From Sipunculus nudus (taxonomy: Eukaryota > Annelida > Sipuncula > Golfingiida > Sipunculidae), in assembly GCA_026874595.1 (NCBI GenBank), contig CM049310.1:81886556-81950555 (forward strand): DNA of 64,000 nucleotides. The letters are read 5' to 3'. The notes beneath the pieces were generated by a model. It did not search any database. It was not told the DNA's origin and saw only the letters and a program-made list of their open reading frames with translations. This document shows positions 46,801 through 52,780 of the stretch, one piece after another. The translations under genes were made by a program, and so were the position numbers. The first letter of the stretch is position 1. Each line of letters begins with the position of its first letter.

Positions 46801-48448
46801 TATGGAGTCATACAGAGTCTGTATTCATTATATATTTTGTACATAAAATGATTAGACAAATGATGAACCTGAAAGATGTTAAGCAAGGTTATGGGTAAAA
46901 ACAAAGGAAAAGGAAGCTTCTTAGGCTAGCAAGGTATTAGGTTAAAAAGAGGAAAAGGATAGACAATCTGGAAGAAGGGCATTAATAGATATGTTATATG
47001 TATTTTTTTTTCGAAAACAACACACCATGACATTACCAAAACTAAAGCAAATACTTAAGACAGAAAGGATACCGGGTAACTGAGAACTATTTATGACTGG
47101 GTGTGTTGTTGCTTTGGAAGCAAGACGATCCTTACGCCGACTGCCTTGGCACCGTGGCTGGCAGGTTTCTTGGGTTTCTTGAGGTGAACGTGGACGGGCG
47201 TTTCTTCGTCAACATGAACATGGACTGGTGATACAGACCCGTCACCGCGTTCTACTGTCATGACGAACTGCAGCAACAACCAACACATCTTAACGTCTCC
47301 ATCCACTCTATTACAACTTACAAGTCATAGTGAATTTTGTTAAAAGTCTATTTAGGAAGGGGTAACATAATATACAGCTCTGAAATATATATAAGAAAAG
47401 TGAGGTAATACAGATTTGAAGAAAAAGACAAATCAACCAGGAGGCAAAGAGTTGAAAGCTTGTTTTGCATTCTAATTTAGCTACTTAATTCTCTGTCCCT
47501 TCCATTAAGCAAGGGAAGAATTAATATTAATAATTTATTTATTTTATAAAATTTTAATATCATAATAATATGCAGGTACATAGGAAGGAGAAGCTGGTGA
47601 TAACAGCATATCAGGCTTAAGAAGGATTAGGGAATGATATAAACCTGTCATTCATTGCATTATGTACCAGGATACAAACTGTTTGTACACATGTATGCTT
47701 AAGTAAACAAACATTCATGACTCATGATAAAGTTCAGATATTAACACTTATTTTTTTATTACCTCTCACCAAATATATAGCACATTTACTCTCATTAAAG
47801 AAAGCCTTAAGTCTCCATAAATATTATAACCTGAAATACTAATTAAGGCCAGACTGAAACTTAAACAGGATATGGTCTTAGCAAACTGGTAATTGATTAA
47901 GACCAGATTTGTATAAGAATGCAGTCCAGCTTAGATACAGACTAGGATTTTGCAAGTATACTAATCTCCATTGGTCCAGATCTGACTCTGGGCCTTCACA
48001 TACCTAAACATATATATATATAAACTGTGTAATATATAGCTGTGAAAAGTCAGAAACATGCACAGTTCACATGCCTCTGTTGGAATATACATTCATTTTG
48101 AACATCCGGCAAAACATGCTGGGTACTGGCACTCAAAAAAGCGCCCCATTCTTGTTCTTGTGTATCAGATTACCTGTAATAAAATTTGAACTCAGATATC
48201 TGCTAAATTGAGAGTAATATAGGAGTAAACAGCCCCATTGTCAGTAAAACTCTGTAACCCTTGTTAACATGAAGAGAAGACTTTAAAAAAAAAAAAAAGA
48301 ATGATTTGGTATATTATTCCCAGCTAGACCATTTCGCAAGCACATCAGGTGACTTATAAAAAATACATGCTCCTGTTTGACAAATTCCTACCTGTTTACG
48401 ATCTGGACTGGGAATGACGTGAAGGCCGGTGTTAGGAGGGAGAGACAT
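5231..48448 (-). CDS. ODF2: Outer dense fiber protein 2 / cenexin, 20 coding exons, 878 residues (join of exons 2-21)
   Basis: ODF2 is a coiled-coil scaffold of mother-centriole appendages and basal bodies and a component of sperm-tail outer dense fibres. Joining the 20 exons listed below gives 2637 bases, exactly 879 codons with the stop and no internal stop. The match to vertebrate ODF2 runs end to end: N-terminal VHVH motifs (residues 33-48), a PWVPPPG stretch (112-118), the YEKKIDSLM block in exon 5, EKLMKKLVEVELDG in exon 7, QKELLLEKL in exon 8, ARLENERLK in exon 13, and a C-terminal block with DLKDRLEQS, NRSMQNYV and FLKNSYANVFGD. The human protein is about 830 residues, so this is full length. 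From exon 5 on it is almost wholly heptad-rich coiled coil, with no membrane segment. I see no in-frame break. The start was chosen because exon 2 opens with an ATG after a UTR and an acceptor. Gene identity is from family knowledge; exon joins are inferred from splice sites and homology. Confidence 0.95.
5444..5620 (+). repeat. Copy of the 54.4-54.8 kb inverted-repeat family in intron 20
   Basis: CAATGAGAGCATGGTATCCC and ATTGTGCATCCAGCTCCAAA recur in both arms of the foldback element at 54437-54790. An apparent open frame upstream of exon 21 is this repeat and not extra ODF2 coding. Confidence 0.65.
6026..6118 (-). CDS. ODF2: ODF2 exon 20: residues 792-822
   Basis: Acceptor TTTTAG, donor GTAAGA, 93 bases, phase 0. 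It encodes ERTSQTRILDLESQISQARA then EIARLKREKEE, matching human NKILDLETQLSRTKTELSQL. Confidence 0.94.
6413..7260 (+). mobile_element. Helentron/pearl-like non-autonomous element in intron 19
   Basis: The left end AGCCCTCAGCC (6417-6427) is the inverse of the stem arm of a right-end hairpin at 7232-7260 (TAGCCCATCAGCC, loop, GGCTGAGGGCTA). Between them are two tandem cores of about 159 bases starting GTAGGTCAAGGTCACC (6611, 6770), a third partial core near 7076, and (GGAC)n at 7198-7214 just before the hairpin. This is the order described for bivalve pearl/HINE elements. Confidence 0.7.
7480..7765 (+). repeat. Dispersed repeat with GTGACCTTTGAC motifs
   Basis: GTGACCGTGACCTTTGACAT, then CAGGGTGATAACTATAGGGC and CACTTATTC near 7717-7747, recur as a group at 42290-42760. 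A GGAT/GGAC microsatellite precedes the conserved end. Non-coding. Confidence 0.6.
8233..8346 (-). CDS. ODF2: ODF2 exon 19: residues 754-791
   Basis: Acceptor ACACAG, donor GTAAGT, 114 bases, phase 0. It encodes RLEEKTHENASLNRQLEAAL then TDARRQTDQ, matching human RLEEKTRECGTLARQLESAI and EDARRQVEQ. Confidence 0.95.
8436..8620 (+). repeat. tRNA-derived SINE-like sequence in intron 18
   Basis: TCTAGTGGTTGAGGTGTTAA resembles a tRNA A box, and GGTCTAAATCGC, about 45 bases later, a degenerate B box. A short G tract follows at 8509-8520. No 3' tail was defined. Confidence 0.4.
8840..8921 (-). CDS. ODF2: ODF2 exon 18: residues 726-753
   Basis: Acceptor TCCCAG, donor GTAAGC, 82 bases. It encodes KLRELEEQNRDLLTTLAKRE then EAVHQAG, matching human KLEATSAQNIEFLQVIAKRE and EAIHQSQ. 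Confidence 0.94.
9250..9575 (+). repeat. tRNA-derived SINE-like sequence in intron 17
   Basis: GGACTAGTGGTAGAACACAG gives an A box and GAGTTTGAATTGG a decayed B box at tRNA-like spacing, followed by about 250 bases of non-tRNA body. This is the usual SINE layout; the head is too decayed to name the parent tRNA. Confidence 0.5.
9633..9733 (-). CDS. ODF2: ODF2 exon 17: residues 693-725
   Basis: Acceptor CACTAG, donor GTGAGA, 101 bases, ending phase 2 (Arg726 is split). It encodes VEHQSAQLDEVREKYHSCQD, matching human IEHQGDKLEMAREKHQASQK. Confidence 0.93.
9734..10232. other. Intron 16 with a short (CA)n tract
   Basis: Ordinary AT-rich intron. A CA-rich tract lies at about 10184-10212. Nothing else seen. 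Confidence 0.6.
10233..10391 (-). CDS. ODF2: ODF2 exon 16: residues 640-692
   Basis: Acceptor TTGTAG, donor GTAGAG, 159 bases, phase 0. It encodes FSNRIQELEALPELLKMSEL, matching human FQSQLADLQQLPDILKITEA, and continues KLHEAQEQLL. Confidence 0.94.
10945..11865 (+). mobile_element. Nested element of the GGCGGATAC family
   Basis: It starts AAACTAGAATACGGGTAGCC and ends TTTTGGCGGATACAAAAA, the same ends as the free copy at 29307-29884. It sits inside the 10758-13233 element and so inserted later, or formed a composite with it. Internal tandem units carry GGTTGCGCCACC and GGTGGTGCCACC boxes. Confidence 0.6.
11870..13203 (+). repeat. Four tandem units of about 340 bp
   Basis: Unit starts are marked by GTCTGCAG near 11873, 12211, 12559 and 12899. 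Each carries GGGTAACAGAGACC, a TCAAGAATGAAGATTCT-like stretch and an AAAATAGAGAAAAAAATT run. Short ORFs here are repeat-derived. Confidence 0.8.
13241..14987. other. Rest of intron 15: unique AT-rich sequence with one 48-bp tandem duplication
   Basis: Two near-identical 48-base copies, GAAGTCACAGTACACTCTGC and onward, lie at 14506-14553 and 14554-14601. A (GT)n run near 14959-14971 precedes exon 15's donor side. No gene seen. Confidence 0.6.
14988..15092 (-). CDS. ODF2: ODF2 exon 15: residues 605-639
   Basis: Acceptor TTTCAG, donor GTGAGT, 105 bases, phase 0. It encodes MNKSRREADDSMVKLEEQQK, weakly matching human VMKTRLEADEVAAQLERCDK. The 9.3-kb intron above it is the longest between coding exons. 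Confidence 0.9.
15402..18047 (+). mobile_element. Helentron/pearl-like element in intron 14
   Basis: The left end GGGACCCATGGGTCACAGCG then CTCAGCTGAT pairs with a right-end hairpin at 18018-18044 (CAGATGACT...AGTCAGCTAAGC) followed by TAAAA. Inside, two related units of about 650 bases (about 16670-17250 and 17395-17955) share CATTATGTTTGGGCCCATAA and GTGGTTTTGATATTAGGCAG. (GGAC)n at 17956-17996 precedes the hairpin. Confidence 0.7.
18440..18740 (+). repeat. Minisatellite, about 30-bp GGGCTGACCTGACCCA units
   Basis: About eight degenerate copies of TTGGTRRGTGGGCTGACCTG ACCCATTTTAAC. The overlapping minus-strand open frame has no independent support. Confidence 0.75.
18804..18985. mobile_element. 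pogo-like MITE, 182 bp
   Basis: CAGTGAAACCTCATTGTGTC at the left and GACACAACGAGGTTTCACTG at the right are inverted ends with one mismatch over 20 bases. TA flanks both sides (18802-18803 and 18986-18987), the target duplication of Tc1/mariner and pogo elements. The interior repeats TTCGACAC-type motifs and is non-coding. Confidence 0.85.
19267..19377. mobile_element. Short pogo-like MITE, 111 bp
   Basis: The left end TAGTGAAATCTC and right end AAATTTCACTG are inverted and flanked by TA (19265-19266 and 19378-19379). Inner arms GTTAGCA-type sequences also pair. It is more decayed than the copy at 18804. Confidence 0.65.
19833..19875. repeat. (AT)n microsatellite
   Basis: About 20 AT units with a short CATA extension. 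ORFs across it encode only Ile-Tyr runs. Confidence 0.95.
19990..24417. other. Remainder of intron 14, no gene recognised
   Basis: AT-rich unique-looking sequence with only short duplications, for example a 20-base tandem GTCAAACATTGGCAAGATCA near 22872-22910 and a 19-base one at 24297-24334. Several ORFs of 60-118 codons show no recognisable domain or splice support. Confidence 0.5.
24418..24528 (-). CDS. ODF2: ODF2 exon 14: residues 568-604
   Basis: Acceptor TTCTAG, donor GTGAGT, 111 bases, phase 0. It encodes TIEDKLIQADGEVSQLRSNL then YETLVDEYRSQ, matching human PMEDKLNQAHLEVQQLKASV and YEGMIDNYKSQ. Confidence 0.94.
24529..25795. other. First part of intron 13, nothing recognised
   Basis: Ordinary AT-rich intronic sequence without clear repeats or coding potential. 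Confidence 0.5.
25796..26286. mobile_element. hAT-like MITE, 491 bp
   Basis: TAGGGCTGGGATGATAT (25796-25812) and TTTATCATCCCATCCCTA (ending 26286) are inverted ends with one mismatch in the first 15 bases. TAGGGNTGGGA is typical of hAT ends. The interior is AT-rich and non-coding. An 8-base target duplication is not evident. Confidence 0.65.
26340..26640. repeat. 30-bp minisatellite in intron 13
   Basis: About nine units of CAGTGCATACTTGTCAATTT CCTTTGTATT and variants. The unit is 10 codons, so several frames stay open, including a 140-codon minus frame repeating NTKEIDKYAL. No splice or homology support for coding. Confidence 0.9.
26851..26986 (-). CDS. ODF2: ODF2 exon 13: residues 522-567
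   Basis: Acceptor ATTTAG, donor GTAACA, 136 bases. The first base completes Thr522. It encodes RISELENLMEHVQ and ends AARLENERLK, matching human AFKLENERLK. Confidence 0.93.
27138..27452. repeat. 34-bp minisatellite in intron 12
   Basis: About nine units of GTTCCATTGTGATGATGTGG GGCAGTTTGGATAT. Because 34 is not a multiple of three, the overlapping open frames (EHHQTAPHHHNG-like) shift between units and are not genes. Confidence 0.93.
27960..28139 (-). CDS. ODF2: ODF2 exon 12: residues 462-521
   Basis: Acceptor TCACAG, donor GTGAGT, 180 bases, phase 2 at both ends, so it could be skipped without loss of frame. It encodes VQKQRAARSEDAVEQLNTQL, matching human AQKERAEKSEEYAEQLHVQL. Confidence 0.94.
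28303..28855 (+). mobile_element. Possible solo LTR in intron 11
   Basis: It begins TGTTGTGTTTAG and ends near TTGTGACA (28855-28862), with a TATATATA box at 28500-28507 and AATAAA at 28764-28769 in the same orientation. That spacing fits the U3-R-U5 plan of a retroelement LTR. No target duplication or second LTR was found, so it could instead be ordinary sequence. Confidence 0.3.
29307..29884 (+). mobile_element. GGCGGATAC-family non-autonomous element in intron 11
   Basis: GTGTATCCGC near the left end (29338-29347) is the inverse of GCGGATAC at the right end (29868-29875). The right end can fold as AGTATCAGC...GCGGATAC. A (CAGA)n tract at 29750-29778 and a GGTGGCGCCACC box (29633-29644) lie inside. 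Nearly the same sequence is nested at 10945-11865. Confidence 0.6.
29885..31587. other. Rest of intron 11, with a decayed repeat at about 31230-31430
   Basis: CACAGTGACACCTAATTTCA then TTATGATTTGTGCCCTG near 31247-31326 match the core units at 12.0-13.2 kb and 44.7-45.4 kb but lack both element ends. Otherwise nothing recognised. Confidence 0.45.
31588..31703 (-). CDS. ODF2: ODF2 exon 11: residues 424-461
   Basis: Acceptor TTGCAG, donor GTAAAC, 116 bases, ending phase 2 (AG, completed by A to Arg462). It encodes AEHDKEALKKATR, matching human GDRDKESLKKAIR. Confidence 0.92.
31704..32300. other. Intron 10, nothing recognised
   Basis: 597 bases of AT-rich intronic sequence without repeats or ORFs of note. 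Confidence 0.6.
32301..32417 (-). CDS. ODF2: ODF2 exon 10: residues 385-423
   Basis: Acceptor TTTCAG, donor GTCAGT, 117 bases, phase 0. It encodes SLESTRAHLQKQLRQKEADC, matching human SMESMRGHLQAQLRSKEAEN. Confidence 0.94.
32555..32865. repeat. 20-bp minisatellite in intron 9
   Basis: About 14 degenerate copies of ACATTCTGTGCACTCACTGA. Non-coding. Confidence 0.88.
33300..36505 (+). mobile_element. Helentron/pearl-like element, about 3.2 kb, in intron 9
   Basis: The left end GGGACCCATGGGTCACGGCG then CTCAGCTGATC pairs with a right-end hairpin at 36477-36503 (GCTCAGATGACT...AGTCAGCTGAGC) followed by TAA. Internal units at about 35165-35670 and 35830-36395 match those of the 15402-18047 copy. 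(GGAC)n lies at 36401-36455. A 70-base tandem duplication lies near 34295-34430. Minus-frame ORFs with RPSVCPS-type runs are translations of the microsatellite. Confidence 0.75.
36626..36697 (-). CDS. ODF2: ODF2 exon 9: residues 361-384
   Basis: Acceptor TTCCAG, donor GTCAGA, 72 bases (24 codons), phase 0, the shortest fully coding exon. It encodes RLKTELLDRERQVCDMRLQL. Human sequence here is weakly similar; the call rests on frame continuity, splice sites and position. Confidence 0.85.
36790..37709 (-). repeat. Intron 8 array of about 50-bp units that repeat the exon 8 tail and donor
   Basis: The exon 8 end reads, on the gene strand, GGGGGAATTCCAG then GTATTACT. The intron just downstream holds about a dozen copies of this junction plus TTAACTAACTAAAA-type spacer. 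Copies with intact CAG-GT lie at about 37662, 37611, 37248, 37198, 37149, 37048, 36998 and 36918. The copy at 37246-37270 keeps about 25 bases of exon sequence. Spacing is 47-52 bases, broken by a non-repeat stretch at 37285-37530. Confidence 0.88.
37710..37916 (-). CDS. ODF2: ODF2 exon 8: residues 292-360
   Basis: Acceptor TTTTCAG, donor GTATTA, 207 bases, phase 0; the largest internal coding exon. It encodes QKELLLEKLADFETTNRCLR, matching human QKELLLQKLSTFEETNRTLR, then a second leucine-rich stretch ending ETEGEFQ. Its last bases and donor recur many times in the following intron (see the intron 8 array). Confidence 0.95.
37917..39229. other. Intron 7 with a GTGACCTTGA-type dispersed repeat
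   Basis: TGTGACCTTGAAAA then TTTGACCTAGCCC near 38363-38432, and again near 38517-38577, form two related units of about 155 bases. No terminal hairpin was identified. No gene seen. Confidence 0.5.
39230..39350 (-). CDS. ODF2: ODF2 exon 7: residues 251-291
   Basis: Acceptor TTTCAG, donor GTACGT, 121 bases. It encodes EKLMKKLVEVELDGQAAAQQ and SALRDTIRRLKE, closely matching human ECLMSKLVEAEMDGAAAAKQ and ALKDTIGKLK. This is the most conserved internal block. Confidence 0.95.
40430..41530 (+). repeat. Tandem dispersed repeat with GGTGGCGCCACC boxes in intron 6
   Basis: GGTGGCGCCACCAA occurs at 40471 and 41105, each followed by TCAATTTCAGATATGACT. A second module with AACTTGGCCAAAAATCA-like sequence recurs near 40615, 40927 and 41238, about 311 bases apart. 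The right part has GGACGGCGGACAGCC and CTCACAGGTTCGCTAAAAAA. It is probably another member of the same class, but its left end was not found. Confidence 0.6.
42290..42765 (+). repeat. Dispersed repeat with GACCTTTGACCT motifs
   Basis: It shares GACCTTGACCTTTGACCTCA, AGACAGGGTGATTAATATAG and CCACTTATTC with the copy at 7480-7765. Non-coding. Confidence 0.6.
42866..43315 (+). repeat. Partial Helentron/pearl-like element in intron 6
   Basis: GGTGGTGCCACCAGTCTTCA, a G tract (43122-43137), ACGGACAGACGG and a decayed hairpin with TTTCAGTCGGCTGAGC near 43298 match the right part of the 10758-13233 element. The left end is missing. Confidence 0.55.
43650..44100. repeat. Degenerate 50-60 bp repeats with GAGGACT...GACTAACATGACT
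   Basis: About eight loose copies of TTTTAGAGGACTCAGGAATG ACTAACATGACTCAAAAT lie just downstream of exon 6's donor on the gene strand. Short ORFs here are repeat-derived. Confidence 0.6.
44145..44332 (-). CDS. ODF2: ODF2 exon 6: residues 189-250
   Basis: Acceptor CACCAG, donor GTATGT, 188 bases, leaving two bases (phase 2) that exon 7 completes as AAA (Lys251). The charged coiled coil includes the ELAEKENRYLRHSREIAEED stretch, aligned with ELAETEHENTVLRHNIE of human ODF2. Confidence 0.94.
44418..45483 (+). mobile_element. Helentron/pearl-like element in intron 5
   Basis: The left end AAGTGACCTATGGGTCTTGA then TGCTCAGCTGACT pairs with a right-end hairpin at 45454-45480 (GCTCAGATGACT, TTC, AGTCAGCTGAGC), 11 of 12 stem positions paired. 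Core units of about 155-160 bases start with GGTCACCATGACCTAATTT near 44757, 44912, 45071 and 45297. A G tract lies at 45252-45266, and GGACAGGTGGACAGACAGATGG precedes the hairpin. Confidence 0.75.
45677..45856 (-). CDS. ODF2: ODF2 exon 5: residues 129-188, start of the coiled coil
   Basis: Acceptor TGCCAG, donor GTATGT, 180 bases, phase 0. It includes LDYSTDDEDR and then YEKKIDSLMSEVGSLKNE, matching human LSTEDDDS and YDKKIDSLMNAVGCLKSE. This is one of the clearest ODF2 signatures in the window. Confidence 0.95.
45857..46274. other. Intron 4, nothing recognised
   Basis: 418 bases of AT-rich intron. A second donor-like GTGAGT (GT at 46218-46217) is discussed under rejected items. Confidence 0.6.
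46275..46469 (-). CDS. ODF2: ODF2 exon 4: residues 64-128, basic head with three RSKSP repeats
   Basis: Acceptor TTACAG, donor GTGAGT, 195 bases, phase 0. The exon is rich in Ser, Arg and Lys and holds three RSKSP motifs at residues 92-96, 98-102 and 104-108. GPWVPPPGRS follows, matching PWMPPGKSS in human ODF2. The Ser-Pro steps are possible proline-directed kinase sites. Read-through past the donor stops after about seven codons. Confidence 0.92.
46470..48391. other. Introns 3 and 2 around exon 3, nothing recognised
   Basis: Excluding exon 3 (47136-47267), this is AT-rich sequence with poly-A/T runs and a short (AT) tract near 48012. No repeats with clear ends were seen. Confidence 0.5.
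47136..47267 (-). CDS. ODF2: ODF2 exon 3: residues 20-63, twin PVHVH motif
   Basis: Acceptor GCTGCAG and donor GTAAGG; 132 bases, phase 0 at both ends. It encodes two PVHVH motifs (residues 33-37 and 43-47) around an acidic VDEET linker, then a basic LKKPKKP stretch. Human ODF2 has the same VHVHVDE...TPVHVH pattern near its N terminus, which anchors this exon. Confidence 0.9.
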
Positions 48449-48518
48449 GAACGATGCTGTGTGATGATGACAGAAAATGATGAATGATGATCATGAAGAA
48501 ACGATAAGAGACCAAGAG
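48392..48518 (-). CDS. ODF2: ODF2 exon 2: 5' UTR plus residues 1-19
   Basis: A pyrimidine-rich acceptor ending TTGCAG lies just above 48518. The UTR runs 48518-48449 and the ATG is at 48448-48446, opening MSLPPNTGLHVIPSPDRKQ. The exon ends in CAG before donor GTAGGA, phase 0. Later in-frame ATGs in exons 3 and 4 could start shorter isoforms, as vertebrate ODF2 has alternative N termini. Confidence 0.8.
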
Positions 48519-48981
48519 CTGCAACAAAAAAAGCATCAATATACAGTGAATCACGAGGTCAGAAATCATGGCTGGGTCACCAGTGAACTTAAGATCAATG
48601 CCCTGTAAGGCTGTTACATTTTACCTGCAGAGAACTAGGGAAACATATTCCAATAATGTTTTTGTAGTGAATTATGGGTTCAGAAACTATGGCTTGGTCA
48701 TCAGGGAAAAATCTATATTTATATCAATATATCTATATATCAGGATTCGCATTTTACCTGGGTACCCCTGTGGGAAAAACCTGGGTCAAAAGTGTTTTAC
48801 ACAGATTTTAACCCACATTTTTGCTAGTCTTCCTCAGCCATTTTCTCAATGTTTATTTGGTTTTTTTTATCAAGCATGACCGAAGCCTTGTTTCTTTCTG
48901 ATTGGTCAGCTGAAGTTACCATATACACTAATGATTTTGTGAATACTGGTATCAAGCCAAGTGGCAATGAGCACATCATCC

Positions 48982-48983
<2 letters not shown>

Positions 48984-49060
<77 letters not shown>
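48984..49060. repeat. (AT)n microsatellite, about 77 bp
   Basis: Pure AT dinucleotide run in the putative first intron. Overlapping ORFs are Ile-Tyr runs. Confidence 0.97.
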
Positions 49061-49063
<3 letters not shown>

Positions 49064-51360
49064 ACATGTACACATGCATTTTCACACACTGTGGGTGACC
49101 TCTCCTCTCCAGCACCTCTATTACAGGCACCTGTGTTACAGTTACTTAAGGGGGTCACATGACAAAGAGGTAGCCTATATTTAAAAAGTTATAATTATCT
49201 CCCTATTATGTACAAAAACTTGGGACTCCAACAGAGTTCATAATATGGAAGTTTCACTGTATTTAACATCATTGTCATTGTTATGAGATATATATATATA
49301 TAGAATCCCTTATATCTGAAGTACACATTATCATAATATATAATCGGCTTTATTGACCTAATTTCTTGGAATAAATTTTATTAAATAAAGTAACATGCAT
49401 CAGTGGAAAATAAGTACTATTAACCTACCAGTATGGCAAATCAGTAGTTAAGGCATACATGTATATTAAAACACGTCTCTCAATGGCATCCATTAATTAA
49501 ATGACTGAGACACTAGCTAAGACTAAACCATGCAATATCACTGATCAAAGCAACTCATGCTTACAAACTAACGGCTGTCATGTCTCCAGTTACATCTAGA
49601 TACTGTAATTGGTCATATTTCACAAGGTGGTCCAAAAAGTATGACATGGGTCAAAATGGCCATTTCTGGAAAAAAACCTATATGGTCAACCTCTATCCAA
49701 GGTCTATTGGAAAAAGTTGTCAAAGGTCAAAATCTGTTTATCAACCAAATATGGCATGGAAACCATATATAAATACTATATAATAGCATTTAAAGCTGCA
49801 ACTTTAAACTGCTTTTTCTCCTGTTTGTATTTTTTACAATAAACTGCTATAACCCAAGAACTATTTAAGGTATTTCACAGAAATTTTCTGGATTTACAGA
49901 AAATATCTTTGTCATTAACCTTATGCTCCTGAGGCAGCGGAAATCTTGCGCTTTTAAAGAAACAACTGATTTTCACGCTGCCAGCTTTGACCGTTTATGA
50001 TATATTTAGACACCAGATGGCCGTTCGTTGTCCGCTGAAAAAAAAGTGCGTATGATGTGACAAGCAGCCAACCAGATGTCAATAAACAAACACTCGACAG
50101 GCATCCTGGCTCCCCAAAAGCTGCGCTTGAAGCGCTGCTTTATGAGTTTACGGTCGAATGTTAATTGCTCCCTCTGCATTCTCGCATCATCGAACGTTCG
50201 ATTATGAGTATGACATTATGACTGTGTTAGTGTAGCCATGTATCTGTTGTCTGCAGAACTGAATCTAGCCAGCGAGGTGTGCACGCAGCCTTTGTTGTTA
50301 CGTTTCATTTGAATTACAGCTCACCGGCAGGGCATCCTATGTGCCCAAGGCCCTAAGCAAACCACGTCTGGGGCGATTCTCTCTCAGCCTGTGGCCTGTT
50401 CAGACGGTTACCGGGGCGATGAGCTGTCAATCAAAAGGAAATGAACATGATTGGCTCCGTGTATATCTCTCTTGGCAGTGTCTTCCAGCACAAGGTCTCA
50501 CCTGATTGGACAAAAATACAGTGCTCCCCTCTGGTGTAGCAATTGAGGATACAAGGTCATAACAAACAGCGCTTATGATATAGGTACTAGGCCTATAGTT
50601 AAAGCGCTGTGTAAAGAGCGTACATTAACCTCTAAATTTTTTGTTAGCCATGTTTAAATTTCCATATGTGTGAGATTCAGTTTTGGATTCATGTTTTTGT
50701 CAATCAACAAAAATTGAAAGTGGTAAATAAATAATTATAAACATGGAATATTACGACTTTTAAGTAATACACAAATGTAAATCAAACAAGGTTTCACCTG
50801 AATATAATATGACTAAAACTGTACAGGCATGATATTTTGGTGGTCAATAATTTTCCAAATGAGGTCTGACCTTTTAGGGTGAAGTTGTGTTTATGACACA
50901 CAAAAATTAATACTTTTTTCTGATTTTCTCAATGCAAATGTTTACGTGCAGGTGAGCACTGGGTCCATGGGCTGTTGTTTCTCCTCCACAGTTCTACACT
51001 AGATTCAGCTATATACCAAGCAATGTTCTGCCACATTAGTAAATCTACCTGGCGGTCCCTGTATGTTTGGTTTAATTTCTGAGAGCACAGAATTGTGTCT
51101 TCCGTGAGTCATTAATGTGATTGACAGTAAGCCCTGCAAGGGGTGGGATATGACAGATACTACAGAGATGGGATTTACATCTCCGCTTACTTATTAGTGT
51201 TACTTTTGAGTTATTCTTTTGTCACAGCCTATCATGTTAGACAACCTTATCGGCTGTGTACAGTGATAGTACTGTGTTAGTATGGATTGTCAATGAAGTG
51301 CAGTTTTCCACAAATGTCACGATGCAAAGAACAATTCATGTATGCTGATGATTTTGAGGT
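49061..51360. other. Putative intron 1, including a GC-richer block at about 49.9-50.5 kb
   Basis: No gene recognised. The 49920-50520 block is less AT-rich and carries CCAAT sequences on the gene strand (near 50443 and 50507) and a donor-like CAG-GTGAGA with exon end at 50502. It is an alternative promoter or first exon of ODF2. Confidence 0.3.
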
Positions 51361-51364
51361 GATG

Positions 51365-51555
51365 CAAGTTGCCATGGAGTGCTGGATATATACTAGGTTT
51401 ACAGTGAGATGTTGCTGGTTGCTATGAAGTATCCCTGGTGACTGTGACATATTGCTGGTTCCTCTTGTGTTTCTAGTTACAATGAGATGATCATGGTTGC
51501 TATGACATGTCTTTAGTTACTATGAAACCTTTCAGGTTGCCATGAAGCACTGCTG
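51365..51555. repeat. Degenerate minisatellite with GGTTGCTATGA units
   Basis: About six loose copies of GGTTGCTATGAAGTRTCNCT at irregular spacing of 25-35 bases. Non-coding. Confidence 0.6.
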
Positions 51556-52780
51556 TGATAAAAATAACGAATACACATGCATTTAAATATTAATAACTTC
51601 ACTTTCTGTGGGTGACCAAAGGAACACAATGCATATAGACTAGGGATAAATAAAATTTCAGCACAACAGTCAGCCTACATTCAGGTGGCGAGCATTCACT
51701 ACCATAAACTAACATGCACAGTCTGTCTGTTACCTTTTTCCTGGGCATAGGGAGAACATTGAGGCAGGGTGCTGTTAAAAAGATAATATAGAAACCTAAC
51801 ATCAGAGCCATGTTGCAGTATCATGTGATTTCAACTCAACATTTCTGTATTTACAAATATAAAGCAATTGACGGCTCAAGCTGAAAACCTGCAACACTGA
51901 TACTACAACTGTAAGACCTATGAATCTGAATAAGTACAAAATTTGGCACATTAAAATTCTTTGTAAGCAATGATCCATAAATATTCAACTGTTTCACCAA
52001 ATCCACTCAATTTACTCTTGAAAATATTAGTTATTTTTCCACTCCTGCCTGTCACCTTATGCCATATAGATGTCTCTGAATATAGTACCATCAGTTGAGC
52101 CCAGGTGGCACCACATGATAGCAAAATCATAATGACTTCTAAACATATTGAAAATTATTGATAATTTTCCAGCACTTAATTTATGTATACCTTAATTGAA
52201 CAATTTTTGGAAGACTTGTGTCACTGAAGATTAAGGTATTTCAATTTTGGAATATCCCTTAATTACATTACAACGGCAGTCATCTCCAGTTTCATACACT
52301 TTTAAGGGACCCCTCTGGGGTATTAACTTTTAAAGTTAATACTATTAACTAGTATTAAGTTCTAAATGCATTATTTGTTTGAAAAAAAAGTAATATCTTT
52401 AAGCACTAGATACTGATTATTACTGATAAGTCAAATTTAACAGTATCATACTAAAACTCAATTAAATGAATAAATAAAAAAAAATGATCAGTGTAATGGA
52501 CCATATATTGGATGATAAACATCACATGATATAGTTAATGTCCATAACTCACCATTCTTGTGAAGGTTTCACAAGGAACCAGTTATGAATGCTTACATTC
52601 TGTGGTAAAACACCCTCTGTCTAATACATATAGTTAGTAAACAGCTAGATGTGTACTGATACATTCTGATGTTCCCGGACATCACAGGTATTTCACTCTT
52701 GACAAAGAGCCAAAAGAACAGGGATAACACTGGAATTTATGACAGTGAAATCATAGAGGTGTCAGGTAAAATCAGATACA

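Noticed and set aside
48824-49158. ORFs with long Ile-Tyr runs, and others at 19725-20003 and 62385-62604
   Set aside because: Translations of (AT)n microsatellites.
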